Source: Homalodisca vitripennis
Taxonomy: Eukaryota > Arthropoda > Insecta > Hemiptera > Cicadellidae
Direction: 5' to 3'
Length of the DNA: 64,000 nucleotides
Assembly (NCBI RefSeq): GCF_021130785.1
Contig: NW_025777460.1
Location: forward strand, 1-64,000
Shown here: piece by piece, positions 1 through 10,520 of the stretch
Layout: the number at the start of each line of letters is the position of its first letter
Numbering within the stretch: position 1 is the first letter of the stretch
Position numbers and translations under genes: made by a program
Notes under the pieces: generated by a model
Database searches by the model: none
What the model was told of the DNA's origin: nothing
Seen by the model: only the letters and a program-made list of their open reading frames with translations

Positions 1-85
1 TGATCAGGAATGTGACAACAAAAGATGACGATAATAACTTAGAATACACTTTACTAAAAGTTAGAAGTTCAGACACATACTTTTA
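1..85 (+). repeat. Tail of the 16.3-kb repeat module
   Basis: The first bases match the stretch at about 16,290-16,370 and its relatives at 31.3 and 59.7 kb, which follows the short conserved frame described at 16,101. The window therefore opens inside another copy of the Helitron-associated mosaic. No gene is visible. Confidence 0.75.
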
Positions 86-699
86 GAAAAAGTAAAAGAA
101 ATATAAATCCCCCATACCTAGAGATGTAACAATACAAAAGCTTTTCAGGTTAGACCCAAAATATATATAATATCCTTTGTATTGGATCTGCACGATTTGA
201 AGTTTTCTTAATTGCACTCCACCCGAAGATAAATAACATAAAACAAAGAAAAAAATTCATTAAAATCTTAAATTGAAGTTATTGAAATTAAAACAACCGA
301 AATCGAAAAATCATCGTAACACTTCCCTGTCAATTATTGAACGAGTAAGGCAAAAATTTAAAATTGCAGCAAATTACCAAAAAAGAAAATCCTAATTATG
401 TACTCCCATAACTATTCCTTATGTAAAAGGAACATCGAAAAAATTCGAAAAGATAAATTAAAAATTTTAAAACAACCCACTGTATTTAAGTCACAAAATA
501 ATTAAACCAAAATCATTCAATACAATTACACTCATGATGCTGCCACAGTTTCCCCTTATTTGTCCACCATAGGCGATCTTTTACTATCACCGGAGCCAGA
601 GCTGCTGAAAGGGCCTTTTCCCTTTCTCATACTACATCCCTTTTTTTAAAAAAAATTATAAACATAGGCCCCTTAAATTTTTACATAGCACAAACTTTT
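86..699. other. AT-rich stretch without recognisable gene
   Basis: Mostly A/T-rich sequence with many stops in all frames. A slightly GC-richer patch near 540-620 gives no frame I recognise. It may be the decayed 5' part of the retrotransposon relic that follows. Confidence 0.5.
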
Positions 700-1200
700 T
701 TAGGGGATAAACAATTTGGATTTCGACTGGGATGAAACAAAAAAAGCATTAAAAAATTTCATGGCTAATGTATTTTTTGGGATTGAATAAAGGTAAATTG
801 TTGCGGGTCGTTTCTCGATATCAAGAAAGCTTTTTAAATACCGTCAATCATAAATTTTTTTCGTAAGTTGTATAGTTGGGGGTCAGAGGCAATGTATTTA
901 AGGGTTTTCAAAGTTAATTTAGTAGGAAAAAAGCAAAAGCGTTAAAATAGGCTCAGTTTTTTTTGAGGTGGTGATAACAGAGTGGCGTGCCCCAGGGTCG
1001 GTCTTGGGGGCCATTTTTTTTTTATCATATACATTAACGAATTTTTGTAATGTAGGTTAAAGGAAAATTAACTTTCCTTTTCAGATATCGCTTTCTCTAT
1101 GAAAATCCAACGGGGCTTAGTGCAGTAATTGACAAACGACCTTCGGGCTTTGCAGTGGTGGTTTACCCCCAAACCATATGTGCTGAGCGCAGAAAAAAAA
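700..1200 (+). pseudogene. Non-LTR retrotransposon reverse transcriptase relic
   Basis: RT landmarks appear in order on the plus strand but in shifting frames: QFGFR near 712, FLDIKKAF at 811-834 (the block around the first catalytic Asp), a GVPQG-SVLG block at about 984-1,010 with a one-base shift inside it, FIIYINEF at 1,021-1,044, and LTNDLRALQWWF followed by SAEK from 1,129. That order and spacing is the palm domain of LINE-type RTs. The FADD box is not intact; only SFSD-like sequence remains near 1,075. The frameshifts sit in homopolymers, so some may be assembly errors. Clade is not assigned. Confidence 0.75.
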
Positions 1201-2467
1201 TAATTCATTTTATTTAGTCCCCTTAAAGGGGGGTTTTAACGTTTTGAAAAGTAAAAATACCATGTGCGATTTCCTCGTCAACAAGGGGTTTTTTTGTGAA
1301 TAAAAAATGTACATACAAAAGTAGAACCAATTAAATCAAGTACCAGGGGTTTTTGTGGACAAGGAGGTTTTTGGGAAAAATTTATTTTAATAAACTTAAG
1401 GGTAAAATCAATAATATTTTAAGGTACTTTTATTTCTTGAAACATTTAATAACAGTGAGTTTTACGAAACTTTGTATTTTGGCCTTTGGTGCAAAGTAGG
1501 TTAGAAACGGAATTTACTAGGGGGAAACAATTTAACACATATCAAAACCCCCAATTTTAATTAAACAAAAACTATAGAAAATTTAATTTTTGTACAGTCT
1601 AAATTTGAACACACACAACCTTTGTTTGTACCCCAAGAATTTGCCTCTTAAGATTTGTTGTAAAAAAATTCTTAAACTGTTTTTTTAAAAAGTGGGAACA
1701 TCCCCAAAACGACAAGCTTAAACAAAAACTAAGAAATGTTGATTTTTTCATAGTACCTAAACCAAAAATGCTTTTTTACTAAAACCACAGTTTTCTTGCG
1801 CCAAATGTTAAATTTGCTACCTAAAAAAATTAAGGTTGCAAAAACCAAGTATTTTTTTCATTTCAGATTAAAAAAAAGGCTTATTAAATTAGAAAATATA
1901 ATTTTTCTTTTTTACAATTAAAAATGGTTTGTCCAGTTATTTTTGGTCACAAATTTTTTTTAAAACCAATTTGCTCAAAGTTTTTTCCTTACACACAAAT
2001 GAACAGTTTTTTTCAAGTAAAGTTTATTTAATAAAAACACATATTATTGCCAATCTTTATAATTAGAGGCTTTTTGAAAAAACCCACAAAAATTGTAAAC
2101 TATTGCTTTTCTGAACGCTCAATTTTCAATTTTTAATGTGAGCAGAAGGAACCCTAATCAGGCTCTGCCTTAGAGGCCCTATATTTTCTTTAGAAAAATT
2201 CCCAGTGTTTTAAAAAAATACGTATTAGTATTTTATAAGTATACATTTTTTAATTATTGTGTATTTAAAATACCCCAAATGTAAACTAATTCTTGATCAG
2301 GCTGTTTTTTTGTATTTTTTTGTAAAAAATGGGGTTCTAAAGAAAAAAAATCATTCTTCTTTTCTTCTTCCTTGTCCAGGGGGAAATCGGGGAAAAGAAT
2401 AAAAACAAGGGCCCGCCTCAGCTACCATTGGTGTTCCCTGCTTGGCGTACAACCACTGTGGTTTTAA
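1201..2467. other. Homopolymer-rich AT stretch, no gene
   Basis: Runs of four or more identical bases are unusually frequent and no reading frame of useful length survives. It could be the eroded 3' part of the upstream retrotransposon or poor consensus sequence. Nothing else is supported. Confidence 0.5.
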
Positions 2468-3187
2468 TCGGAGCATAATTGGAGACGTGGACCACCCCGG
2501 AAGAGGTGCATTCGCTTTCTGGCAGAGCCTTTAGTGAATGCCAAATTCACCATTCAACTGAACTGCAATTTCCCACAGCTGGCCAGTTCCATCGTATCCA
2601 CTCTGTCTGGGGCCAGACACTTGGAGGAACTTGCCAGATTCTTTCTCCACGTCATGACTGGGCTTTACTGCCTTCCCAACAAGGGAAAACGCTTTGGGAG
2701 ACGCCTTCATGGGAAGGGATCCAACTGCCCAAAGGTAGTAGATTTCAAAATGGGCCCTCGTCAGGGGTTTCGCGAAACTATCGCAAGCTCTTTCCCACTG
2801 ACAGGACAAGCGGGGGGCCCAAAAACAGCAGTCTGGAACAGGGGTTGACCTTCTCAGGGGAAGAGGAGAGCCATTATAGTGACCGCAATGGCTGATTACT
2901 TCAAGAAAAAAAGGAAAGACCCAGACAGGAGCCCGCTGCAGGAGTTAGGCAACCTCTATTGCAAATCTCACCGCCTACAAGGGAACTCCATTCTGCACCA
3001 CACCATCGAGATAGCTTTCATCAATAAGGGAGTGGTTGAATGGCGAAGCACTGAGGGACTAAGCTTCAACAAGCACGGAGCATGGTGGGGGAAACCCGCC
3101 CTGTCGATGTTGTGCCAGTCCTGGTTTCTCGGGAATCAGGATCTTCCCATCATCGCTGAGGCAGATCCACTAGATTATCCCGCTTAG
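2468..3187 (+). pseudogene. Unrecognised GC-rich reading frame with one internal stop
   Basis: One frame stays open from 2,468 to the stop at 3,185-3,187, about 240 codons, apart from a single TGA at 2,846-2,848. The pieces on both sides share the same frame. No ATG opens it; the first possible starts are GTG 2,534 and ATG 2,879. The island is clearly GC-richer than its surroundings. The first part is hydrophobic, with ARFFLHVMTGLYCLP; the second is basic and begins with a KKKRK cluster. I do not recognise a family. It could be a captured host exon, a transposon gene or an old viral insertion; the composition argues for an origin different from its neighbours. Confidence 0.45.
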
Positions 3188-3342
3188 TTTTAAACCCGTT
3201 ATCGAGCTTTTCTCCCGACATGTTGTTAATTGTACTGTTCTTCTATTTCTAATAAATCTTCCTTTCTTCTTCTAATACTATAAGAAACTACTTAACAAAA
3301 ATAAAAAAAAAAAAATAAACCAACATGAAACCAAGAATGTAA

Positions 3343-3440
3343 TATAAAATAATTGACTGTGGATGCAACAAGACGTATATCGGCCAAACAATAAAGACCT
3401 TTTGGAAATTATGCTAAAAGAACATATTTTCTAATTATAA
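3343..3440 (+). pseudogene. Penelope-like GIY-YIG endonuclease fragment
   Basis: The frame from 3,343 reads YKIIDCGCNKTYIGQTIKTF. This matches the Cys-x-Cys plus YIGQT pattern of the GIY-YIG endonuclease at the C-terminus of Penelope-like retroelements. It breaks at a TAA shortly afterwards and no linked RT is visible, so this is a short fragment. The pattern is distinctive but short. Confidence 0.55.
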
Positions 3441-4779
3441 AATAAGAAAACATTGAAAAAATCTAAAAATTAGTTTTGAAACATGCATAAAAGGGAAAAA
3501 AACCATCATAAAATAAATTGTGACAAATCTAGTTTGTAGTTTTCAAAGAAACTTCCTGGACTAAATAGGAACAAAATTTGGAAAGTGCGTGTATAAACAG
3601 TGTTAAAAAAATTTAATTTGTATTTCCCAATCCTTCCGAAATATTTTAGTGAAATCTATTTATACCATTAGTAAAAAAAAGAAACTTCATTCCAAATTTA
3701 ATAAATTGCAAACCCCCATTATTTTTCAACATAATTCTTTCATAAGTTATCATTTTTGTCATTACCCATGAGTTTTTTAAAATCTTATTCTATTTTATCT
3801 AATTTTCTCAAATTTTATAACATATGTTTTTTTCTGTAAAACAATATCTAACTGATTGAGGCCTTAACCGGCGAAAGCGCTTTTTAAATAAATTTAAATA
3901 TGAAAGGATGGAAATCATGTTTGAATCCTTTAAAAAACCTACTCACATCCATCAAGAATACAAAGCATAAAAAGTAATAATTCAGCCCTAAAATTTCGTT
4001 TTTAAATCCAATTTAATCCATCGTGTGAACTGCAATAAAACGCTACAAATATCTTTTTTACCTTTTTCCCTTAAGGCGGCATACTGCCATGCACTTAGGC
4101 CTCAAGGCTTTTTTGCGAACCGCCCCGGAAACACCATGAGGCTTACCAGTCTATGATTTAACAGTTGCCAACAAACCGCCGAAAAAAACTATTAGTCCTC
4201 TGAGGAATTTTACCACCCTTGTCCAAACTACCAAAGATAACACACCGCTCCATTTGTTAACTGTATAATATAAAATATCATATTTTTATATTTTTTTTGA
4301 TCACCTTGACAAATGTATTATATTAGATCATAAAATGCTATAATAAATACCATAATAACAATATTAGATCATCCACTATCTACATCACACAAAACCTTAG
4401 CAACAAATCTTAATAAAACAAGAGCTAATATGCTAGAATTTGTACTACACCACTATCTTAAGGTATTATGTTAAAATCAAAAACATAATACAGAACTTTT
4501 TAACAGAAATCTTAGATTTTGCAAATAATATACATTTTTTAATTTGATTACAGGTTTTACTAAATTCTCATTAATACATTGTTCAAGTTAAATTTAAAAT
4601 ATTAAAATCAACAGATATTTATAAAAACAGATTACAAAAATACGCAAGATATTAGAAAATAGCAAAACGGGAAAAGCAGAATATATACAAGTTTATTGCA
4701 CAAAACCTATATACAGCAAGAATCGTATTACAACATGACAAATTATGAAAACAGAAGACTATAAAAAATTATCATGCAA
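3441..4779. other. AT-rich intergenic sequence
   Basis: No coding frame or known element is apparent. A moderately GC-richer patch at about 4,070-4,250 has short frames full of stops. The rest is low-complexity A/T sequence. Confidence 0.5.
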
Positions 4780-4990
4780 TTCCAAATAGATGCCATGTCA
4801 AGATCAGGGCGTGACGAGCTTGAAATGCTCCCACTAGTAGTTGTTGACTCCCTTTTGATTTCTTTCTTGCTCTGTTCGAACCTACGACTATCGTTGTCTT
4901 GGTTTCCACCTCCACCTCCTTGGTTCCTGGCGCTCTACTACCATTTAGATCTGATTCTTTGGACCCCACACTACCGCGCTGTCTCATGTT
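4780..4990 (-). other. Exon-like Gly/Ser-rich segment
   Basis: On the minus strand one frame reads NQGGGGGNQDNDSRRFEQ and then KKEIKRESTTTSGSISSSSR. It starts after a possible splice-acceptor context (repeated TAG). The distal half is paralogous to 7,866-7,980 on the plus strand, including the downstream sequence. Low-complexity Gly/Asn/Ser composition and abrupt edges suggest a host exon carried by a mobile element, but the parent gene is unknown and a chance open frame is possible. Confidence 0.35.
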
Positions 4991-5009
4991 TATTTCTGAA
5001 ACAGCACAG

Positions 5010-5390
5010 ATTTATTTCATGGCTGCTAATTCTTCAAATGAGTGGACATGTTAAAAACAAATATAAAATAGTTCACTCAAGCTAACTTAGAGTTCTCCAG
5101 TTATGTTGTCTGCTAAGATATGCCAAGTAAGCAAAATGTTATTTGCAGAACGAGTAACCAGTTCCAGATTCACGTGCGTATTGTATTCTCACGAAAATGA
5201 CAGGTTCAATTTCTACGTATCTACATGTTTACAAAACTCCAGTATCTTCTAGCAAATTTCAATGAAAAAGTTAAACCAACAATTCTTTTTAGAAAATCAA
5301 AATAATACAGTACTTATTAAAATTTACGTACTCTAATCATATTTAATATTGAATCATCCTAAACTTATAAAGGCACAACATTTTATACCC
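5010..5390. repeat. Duplicated segment paired with 22.1-22.5 kb
   Basis: This stretch aligns nearly base for base with about 22,105-22,485. Both copies diverge abruptly near 5,390 and 22,485, so it is a bounded duplicated module. No coding content is evident. Confidence 0.7.
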
Positions 5391-5736
5391 AAAAAGTTAA
5401 TAGAAAAATGTACAATAGAACTAGTTGAAAAGAAAATATTAGGTTTATATCTAAAATATATGTAGCGTTTATATGTAGATCACATAAAATGGATTAATAG
5501 ATTTAATACTAAACTTTTGGGCTGGATTAGTATGATCAGGTTTGATATTAATTTTCAATACCTTCTATTTTAATATTTTAATTCGAATGTTTTCTTTATC
5601 TCTACTGTTGTTTTATCTTCAGGATGGAGTGAAGTTAAAAAAAAAAACTAGTGATCATATAAATCCTACTGGATCTGGTAGGTGTTATACAATAGATAGT
5701 TAAACCTGAATAACTGTATATGTATATCCTACAAAT

Positions 5737-7150
5737 AGAGCTTTAGAAATAGAGGGCATTAATATTTGTTTGACTACTTTTTTAACTATGAAACTGAATT
5801 ATGTTACTCAGGAAATATGATTCAAATTAATTAGTATAATTTGTTGCATCATAAATGTTCTCTATTTAATTTGTACTACTTATATGTAATATATGTTTTT
5901 ATAATTGTTGAGGACATAAAAGTTTCTAAAAAACTAAAAAGAATACCCCAATATTGCACTACAGCTACGTTCTAGTAACGGCAGAGTTAGAGGATTCATA
6001 AAGATCAACCGTTACATTCCTACCATGTTCAGCAAGTCTAAACTCTATTTCTACATCATGCTTTTTTTTTAATACAATCTATTAATTTTTTCTCCTGCAT
6101 TTTTTTAAAGGGAAGAGCTCGATAAAACTTCTGCCGTTGCGAAGAACGATGGTACACCTAAACTATAGCGTTGCTGCTCGTGAACAGCTACATCACAGTT
6201 TATCAAGTCAATGATTACCTCAAAGGCCAGAAAGGTCACCAGATATAAATACTTTGTATTTTGACCTATAGGATTATTTTAAAACCTTAGTGTGCTCTTC
6301 TGTAATAGAGACCGTTGACATATTACGATTACAAAGATATAATCCCCGTAGGTTGGATTGACCAAAAGAAATATCTGGAATATTTTAATAATTATATTAT
6401 ATACATGAAACGCACTATACAAAAGATTCGGCCATAGAAGTACAGTTATATGCAATAGAGTTCGACAAAACAATATAAAAGTACTATTATACAATGGCAA
6501 TAATAGAATCAATTAAGAACTAAAATAACTTCAACAAAGTAGTTAGTGTAATTTTTTTCATATACTTGCAACCAACGATTCTGAAGTCATAATGACCATA
6601 GCTGACAGGTTGGTCAAGCTTCTGCCAATCTCGAGAGAGCCCTTCAACTCATCTTTCAATCTTTGGGACTCCTCGGCGAAGTCGAAACATTTCAATAAGA
6701 TATCAATATCTCGATACGGTGTGTACAGAAATACTGACTTGTTGTACGTTGTATTAAGATTTAAAACGATATATTTTGTATATTGAATGTAATATGGTCA
6801 TTAAATTGGTTTCATTTTTCTGTATATTCTTTAGATTTTTGTGTAATTGTTTTCATAAAACAATCTTCTGGAATCATATGCTTGGTTTATGATATGCTAG
6901 TGTTCTTTTTATAACTTTTTTATACAAGTTAAAAAGTATATATGAGAACGTAAAAAGTATATAAAGTATAAGTAAAACTCAAACGTCATGAGCAAGTTAC
7001 ACAATATTTTCAGCAATATTCACACATCAAATTTCATAAAGTACATAAATATCACACATTCTTCATATTCTCCATTTATTGATCAAAACCAAATATCCTG
7101 TTTATCTGTCCTGTCTCCGACGGGAGACTACGGGCAGCTGTGGCTCAGTA
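5737..7150. repeat. Segmental duplication of 52.3-53.4 kb
   Basis: Sequence from 5,737 onward is paralogous to 52,276-53,358 in the same order and orientation. The 5.9-kb copy carries about 230 bp (5,895-6,128) absent from the other copy. The shared part contains a transposase scrap, the short GACCATAGCTGACAGGTTGG-type module and the start of the block ending in an LSKLGRQNV frame. Confidence 0.75.
5990..6230 (+). pseudogene. IS630/Tc1-like transposase scrap
   Basis: Two pieces match the better relic at 12.6-13.2 kb: a segment around 6,015-6,050 equivalent to its YHVQQ part, and a segment from 6,145 equivalent to its MHDGTTAH part, including the flanking words. The catalytic core between them is missing, so this is an internally deleted, dead copy. 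A shorter scrap occurs at 52,440-52,560. Confidence 0.5.
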
Positions 7151-7330
7151 AATTAGGGAGACAAAACGTATAATATCCACACTACTGAAGGAACACGTTA
7201 GACACATGACACGTGGAGATACGGGGAAAATTGTTCCCAACAACACACAGATTAATGACTGCATGCAATAGAGTTCGACAAAACACAAGTGCTTAGCGTA
7301 AGAAGAGAAACTTAAAAAATAAATCAGAAC
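6988..7330 (+). repeat. Block S copy (satellite ancestor module)
   Basis: A conserved block recurring at 17.4, 33.06, 52.06, 53.2 and 62.7 kb. It contains a 61-codon frame ending LWLSKLGRQNV (6,988-7,173) and then a segment that aligns with the 200-bp satellite monomer of 26.4-30.5 kb, ending with the word CAATAGAGTTCGACAAAACA. The short frame is seen in several copies but is interrupted in others, so I do not call it a gene. Confidence 0.6.
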
Positions 7331-7865
7331 AAGGAAGAGAGTGTTACATTATCTAAATCCTGGTAACTAGTGATACAGGAGACATAACGATAACAACTGG
7401 TCAGTAGTTAGTAGGTCAAGCTTAAGCCAATTAGGAAAAAGCTCCTCCCCTTTTAACTCAGACGACTGCTATCATTGACAGTTTCGCCATCATCTTTTGA
7501 CTAAAAATGGCTTTCCACGGTAATGCCTAAATATTTAAGAAGGTAGCCAAGTTTCGACACGGTGTCAAGTAAAAGATTATCTTCATCAAAGTCCTTAACA
7601 TCAGGATTTGTTGTGCTTATGAGTGTAAGAGAAAATAAGTAGTGCTATATATATTGAGAAAATATTACTTATTCATATTTCTTGTATATAGCATTTTCTT
7701 GATCTTATAGTTTGTTTGTGTAATTATTTCGTAGATATTAAAAGTGTAAGGTCATTGTAAGTACCAGATACGTTTTATATTATGACTGACGACCCATACG
7801 TTTACTTCACGTATTTACATGTATTTTTAAACAAATGTGAAGCTAATAAATAAGCATGATAGAAA
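7331..7865. repeat. AT-rich module M, diverged copy
   Basis: Begins with the AACTGGTCAGTAGTTAG word and ACTAAAAATGGCTTTCCAC, which recur at 17.9, 33.6, 53.9 and 63.2 kb, then passes into A/T-rich sequence. No coding frame is supported. Confidence 0.55.
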
Positions 7866-7980
7866 CCAAAAAGGAGTCAACGACTAGTGAGAGCATGTCA
7901 AGCTCATCACGCCCGTCAAGCTCGTCACGCCCGTCAAGCTCGTCACGCCCGGCCTGGCATGTTTTTGGTATTGCAAGATA
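7866..7980 (+). other. Coding-like segment with tandem SSSSRP repeats
   Basis: The plus strand reads ETKKESTTSESM followed by three copies of SSSSRP, then AWHVFGIAR and a stop. The six-residue repeat comes from an 18-bp tandem repeat. It is paralogous to the minus-strand segment at 4,780-4,990, which has only one such unit. This looks like a small captured exon in which a short tandem repeat expanded. Function unknown. Confidence 0.35.
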
Positions 7981-7989
7981 ATTTTTTAT

Positions 7990-8480
7990 AGTTTTTCTTT
8001 TGTTGTATTATTTGTCGTGATGTAGTACAATTCGTGCATATTAGGTATTGTTTCATAAAGGTTTTGAGCTAAGTTGTTGTGAGGTAAACTGCTATATATT
8101 CTGATTTTCCCATTTTGTCATTTACTAATATATTCTGTATTTTTGTAATCTGTTTGTATGAATATGTGTAAATCATGTTATTTCAAATTTATTATAAAAC
8201 AGTTTTTTTATTTCTAATACTGTTGTTTGAATAATTTATATAAATTATAAATGTAGTTTTTATTGGTTATGTAATTCATTGTAGCGGTTATTTATACTAG
8301 TTGCTTGCATCAAATTGGTTGCTAACTGTAACTGTTCTAATTATTTCATTATTTGTTTGTAATCTTTGCTCAAAAGAAACAATATGTTGTACATAGCACT
8401 CGTATATTAAATGTATTCATAAGACTATATGTAAGGTCATTTTAAATAAAATGTCTACAAATAATTCATTCATTATCATC
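7990..8480. repeat. Module T copy
   Basis: An A/T-rich module of about 470 bp recurring at 10.5-10.98 kb and 56.3-56.83 kb, with parts inverted at 51.9-52.04 and 53.36-53.5 kb. Shared words include TTGTACATAGCACT. At 10.5 kb it directly follows the helicase C-terminus, so it may be Helitron 3' non-coding sequence. Confidence 0.55.
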
Positions 8481-8512
8481 GTACATTTCTTATTAACTTA
8501 CCATAAAAACGA

Positions 8513-8894
8513 GTGATTTATAAATTTCTCGTAGGATATCCAGCCACACTTGGTCTTGACAGACCCAGTCTCGGAACCAGAACGAACCATCGAGCTACCA
8601 TCATAGCTCGACAAGTCGACACTCAAAACAGGAAAGTGACAACGACAGAAGAAGATAATAATAATCTTAAGAAGTCACTTTACTACACGTTAGAAGTTAA
8701 GACTTTTATACTCGAATTATACAGAAATGAGTAATATAATGTTACAAGAAAGTGGGAGCATGTACCAGATAAACAGGTCCCACTTGCGATACAAGGAAAT
8801 GTGAAACACACTAGACACATGAAAACATCTGAATGCGAACAATTCGGCCATAGCCTTACAACAGAGCAGTAACATGCAGGACAATTCGACAAAA
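8513..8894 (+). repeat. Conserved short frame plus satellite-like tail
   Basis: The frame at 8,513-8,734 reads GYPATLG...TNHRATIIARQ and is the counterpart of frames at 16.1, 31.1 and 59.5 kb. From about 8,780 the sequence aligns with the satellite monomer (ACACATGAAAACATCTGAAT and the following words) and then abuts Rep coding sequence at 8,895. It is a rearranged junction of three repeat modules. Confidence 0.5.
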
Positions 8895-9337
8895 CAGAAG
8901 AAGAACAAGAGAGCGTGTCCTCACGGCAGAGGACGCAGTGACCCTAGCACGGCTCGCAGAGTTTTCCTGATAAAACTTCTAGAACTTCACCGAGATGTGC
9001 GGAGCAGAGCGATGTTCAGCTGCACGTGCTATATTGTCTATGTCTTCGAAATGTAAATGAGGAAACTTCCTCACGCCCACATTGTGTTGAAGAGCGACGG
9101 CAAAGGTCCACTACAAGCAGACGACATCGACTTAGTAATCCGCGCGGAAATCGCCTCGGAAGAAGCCGGTGGAAGACTCAGGAAGTTGCTGTTCAGTACA
9201 TGATCCATAGTCCTTGTGGCACAGATCATCGCACAGACTTCCTGTACTGGGACTTTGTGAAGTTTTACCCTAATCTTTCATGCCAGTCAAATCACGTAGA
9301 CAACAGACGATTCGTTCAGTACAGAACAGAACTATAG
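8895..9337 (+). pseudogene. Helitron Rep (HUH endonuclease) fragment, HUH motif kept
   Basis: Part of the rolling-circle Rep domain of a RepHel protein. The frame to 9,056 reads STARRVFLIKLLELHRDVRS and then CYIVYVFEM, matching the conserved block before the HUH motif. After a shift, the frame from 9,057 gives MRKLPHAHIVLK, with the metal-binding His-Ala-His at 9,072-9,080. A further shift yields YMIHSPCGTDHRTDFLYWDF, the Cys/His block that follows HUH in Helitrons. It is the only one of four copies here that keeps both HUH histidines. Two frameshifts and loss of the downstream Rep part make it inactive. Confidence 0.8.
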
Positions 9338-9394
9338 AAATACCGGTCAAATGAAGTCACGCAACAGGTCTGTTACCGTTCACGATATATAAGG

Positions 9395-10520
9395 GTAAAC
9401 AGCACGTCTGTTTCCGTCATGTTTGCCGTACGATCCAGGAGGTTTGTAGTCAGCTCGGCTTGATTGAAGACGAAGGCGAGTACCGCGAGGCTTCTAGGGT
9501 TCATGGTCCCTTCAAGGTTCCGGTCCTTCTTTGTGGGATATCTTATGTTACAACCTTTTCGAGTACCACTTGGAAAGGAGCCCACTTGACCACAACAAAG
9601 TCTACAAAACCTCCTTTATCGATATCGACAGTAGTGGTAATCCAAACTTTGGAACCCGATAAAGGTTTTCCTTATGACCTGAGACCAGCACGAGTTGACA
9701 AACTGGCTCTTAATGCAGCGAACTCGGTTTTCGGAACGAAACTAGTCGCATCCAACCGTAGCGCCCTACATAGTCTATGCCGGCAGGGATTAAGTTTAGT
9801 GGCAGTGGTCTCCCGAACTTGCAGAATGACAAGACGGAAAAAAGGAAAAATATCTGTTGGACTATGGCGGGAAAAAAGCTCTCGGTAGACCAGAAACGCA
9901 TTCTGCATACGTTCGTTCCCTTTTTGACAACCCCGGTGAACAGCGATATTCGACAGTCATCTTCCTCAATGGTCCCGGGGGATATGACAAAACTTCCCTA
10001 ATTCATGTCATACTGGCTGAAGTGGTTAGTTGTCCGCACGTTGCACTTGAACGACTCATCGTGTTTGAAGAGGTCCCGATGGCGCATAGCTATATCTTCG
10101 AGATCCTCGACCGCCAGCTCCGAGATCTTATGAACCGCAACGAGCCATTCGGTGGGAAGATCTTTCTGTGTTCTGAGACTTCCGGCAGTTGTAAACGCAC
10201 AAATGGTAGCTGCCGTGGCGTGCGTTGCTCTTCGAGTCTCCCATCTGTAGCGTCTGTTCCGCGTCTTCTCTCTGACGACGCCGCACAGGACGAGCAGTTC
10301 CGTTGCCTACTCTGACTTCCTTCTTGTAGTAAGAAACGGCACAGTTCTGACCACAACTTTCGGGGAGGGTAGAGAGAGTGACACTCTTATTCCCTTGGCC
10401 GAGGTGAGATATGCCACTTCTTTAGAAACCCTCATCTCTAAAGTGTTTACTGCCGACGTACTCCGCGATCCCGATTTGAATTATACAGACATAACAGAAA
10501 ACATATAAAATAATCTTATG
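9395..10520 (+). pseudogene. Helitron PIF1-type helicase fragment
   Basis: The helicase half of RepHel. In order: GLIEDEGEYREAS near 9,460 (the segment before the ATPase core), AGIKFSGSGLPNLQ near 9,785, STVIFLNGPGGYDKTSLIHV with Walker A at 9,971-9,997 (Tyr-Asp replacing the usual Thr-Gly), ERLIVFEEVPMAHSYIFEIL near 10,055 (Walker B Asp replaced by Glu), FGGKIFLCSE near 10,150, and GNGTVLTTTFGEG near 10,335. The SSGIAAGNMPGD block present in other copies is deleted between the Walker motifs. Frameshifts separate the ends from the core 152-codon frame (9,857-10,315). Dead copy. Confidence 0.85.

Noticed and set aside
2468..3187. Ribosomal RNA or mitochondrial insertion as the cause of the GC island
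   Set aside because: No rRNA landmark sequences are seen and one long frame is open; neither fits.
4774..5085. 103-codon plus-strand frame
   Set aside because: It lies opposite the exon-like minus-strand segment that has a paralogue at 7.87 kb; this one has no support of its own.
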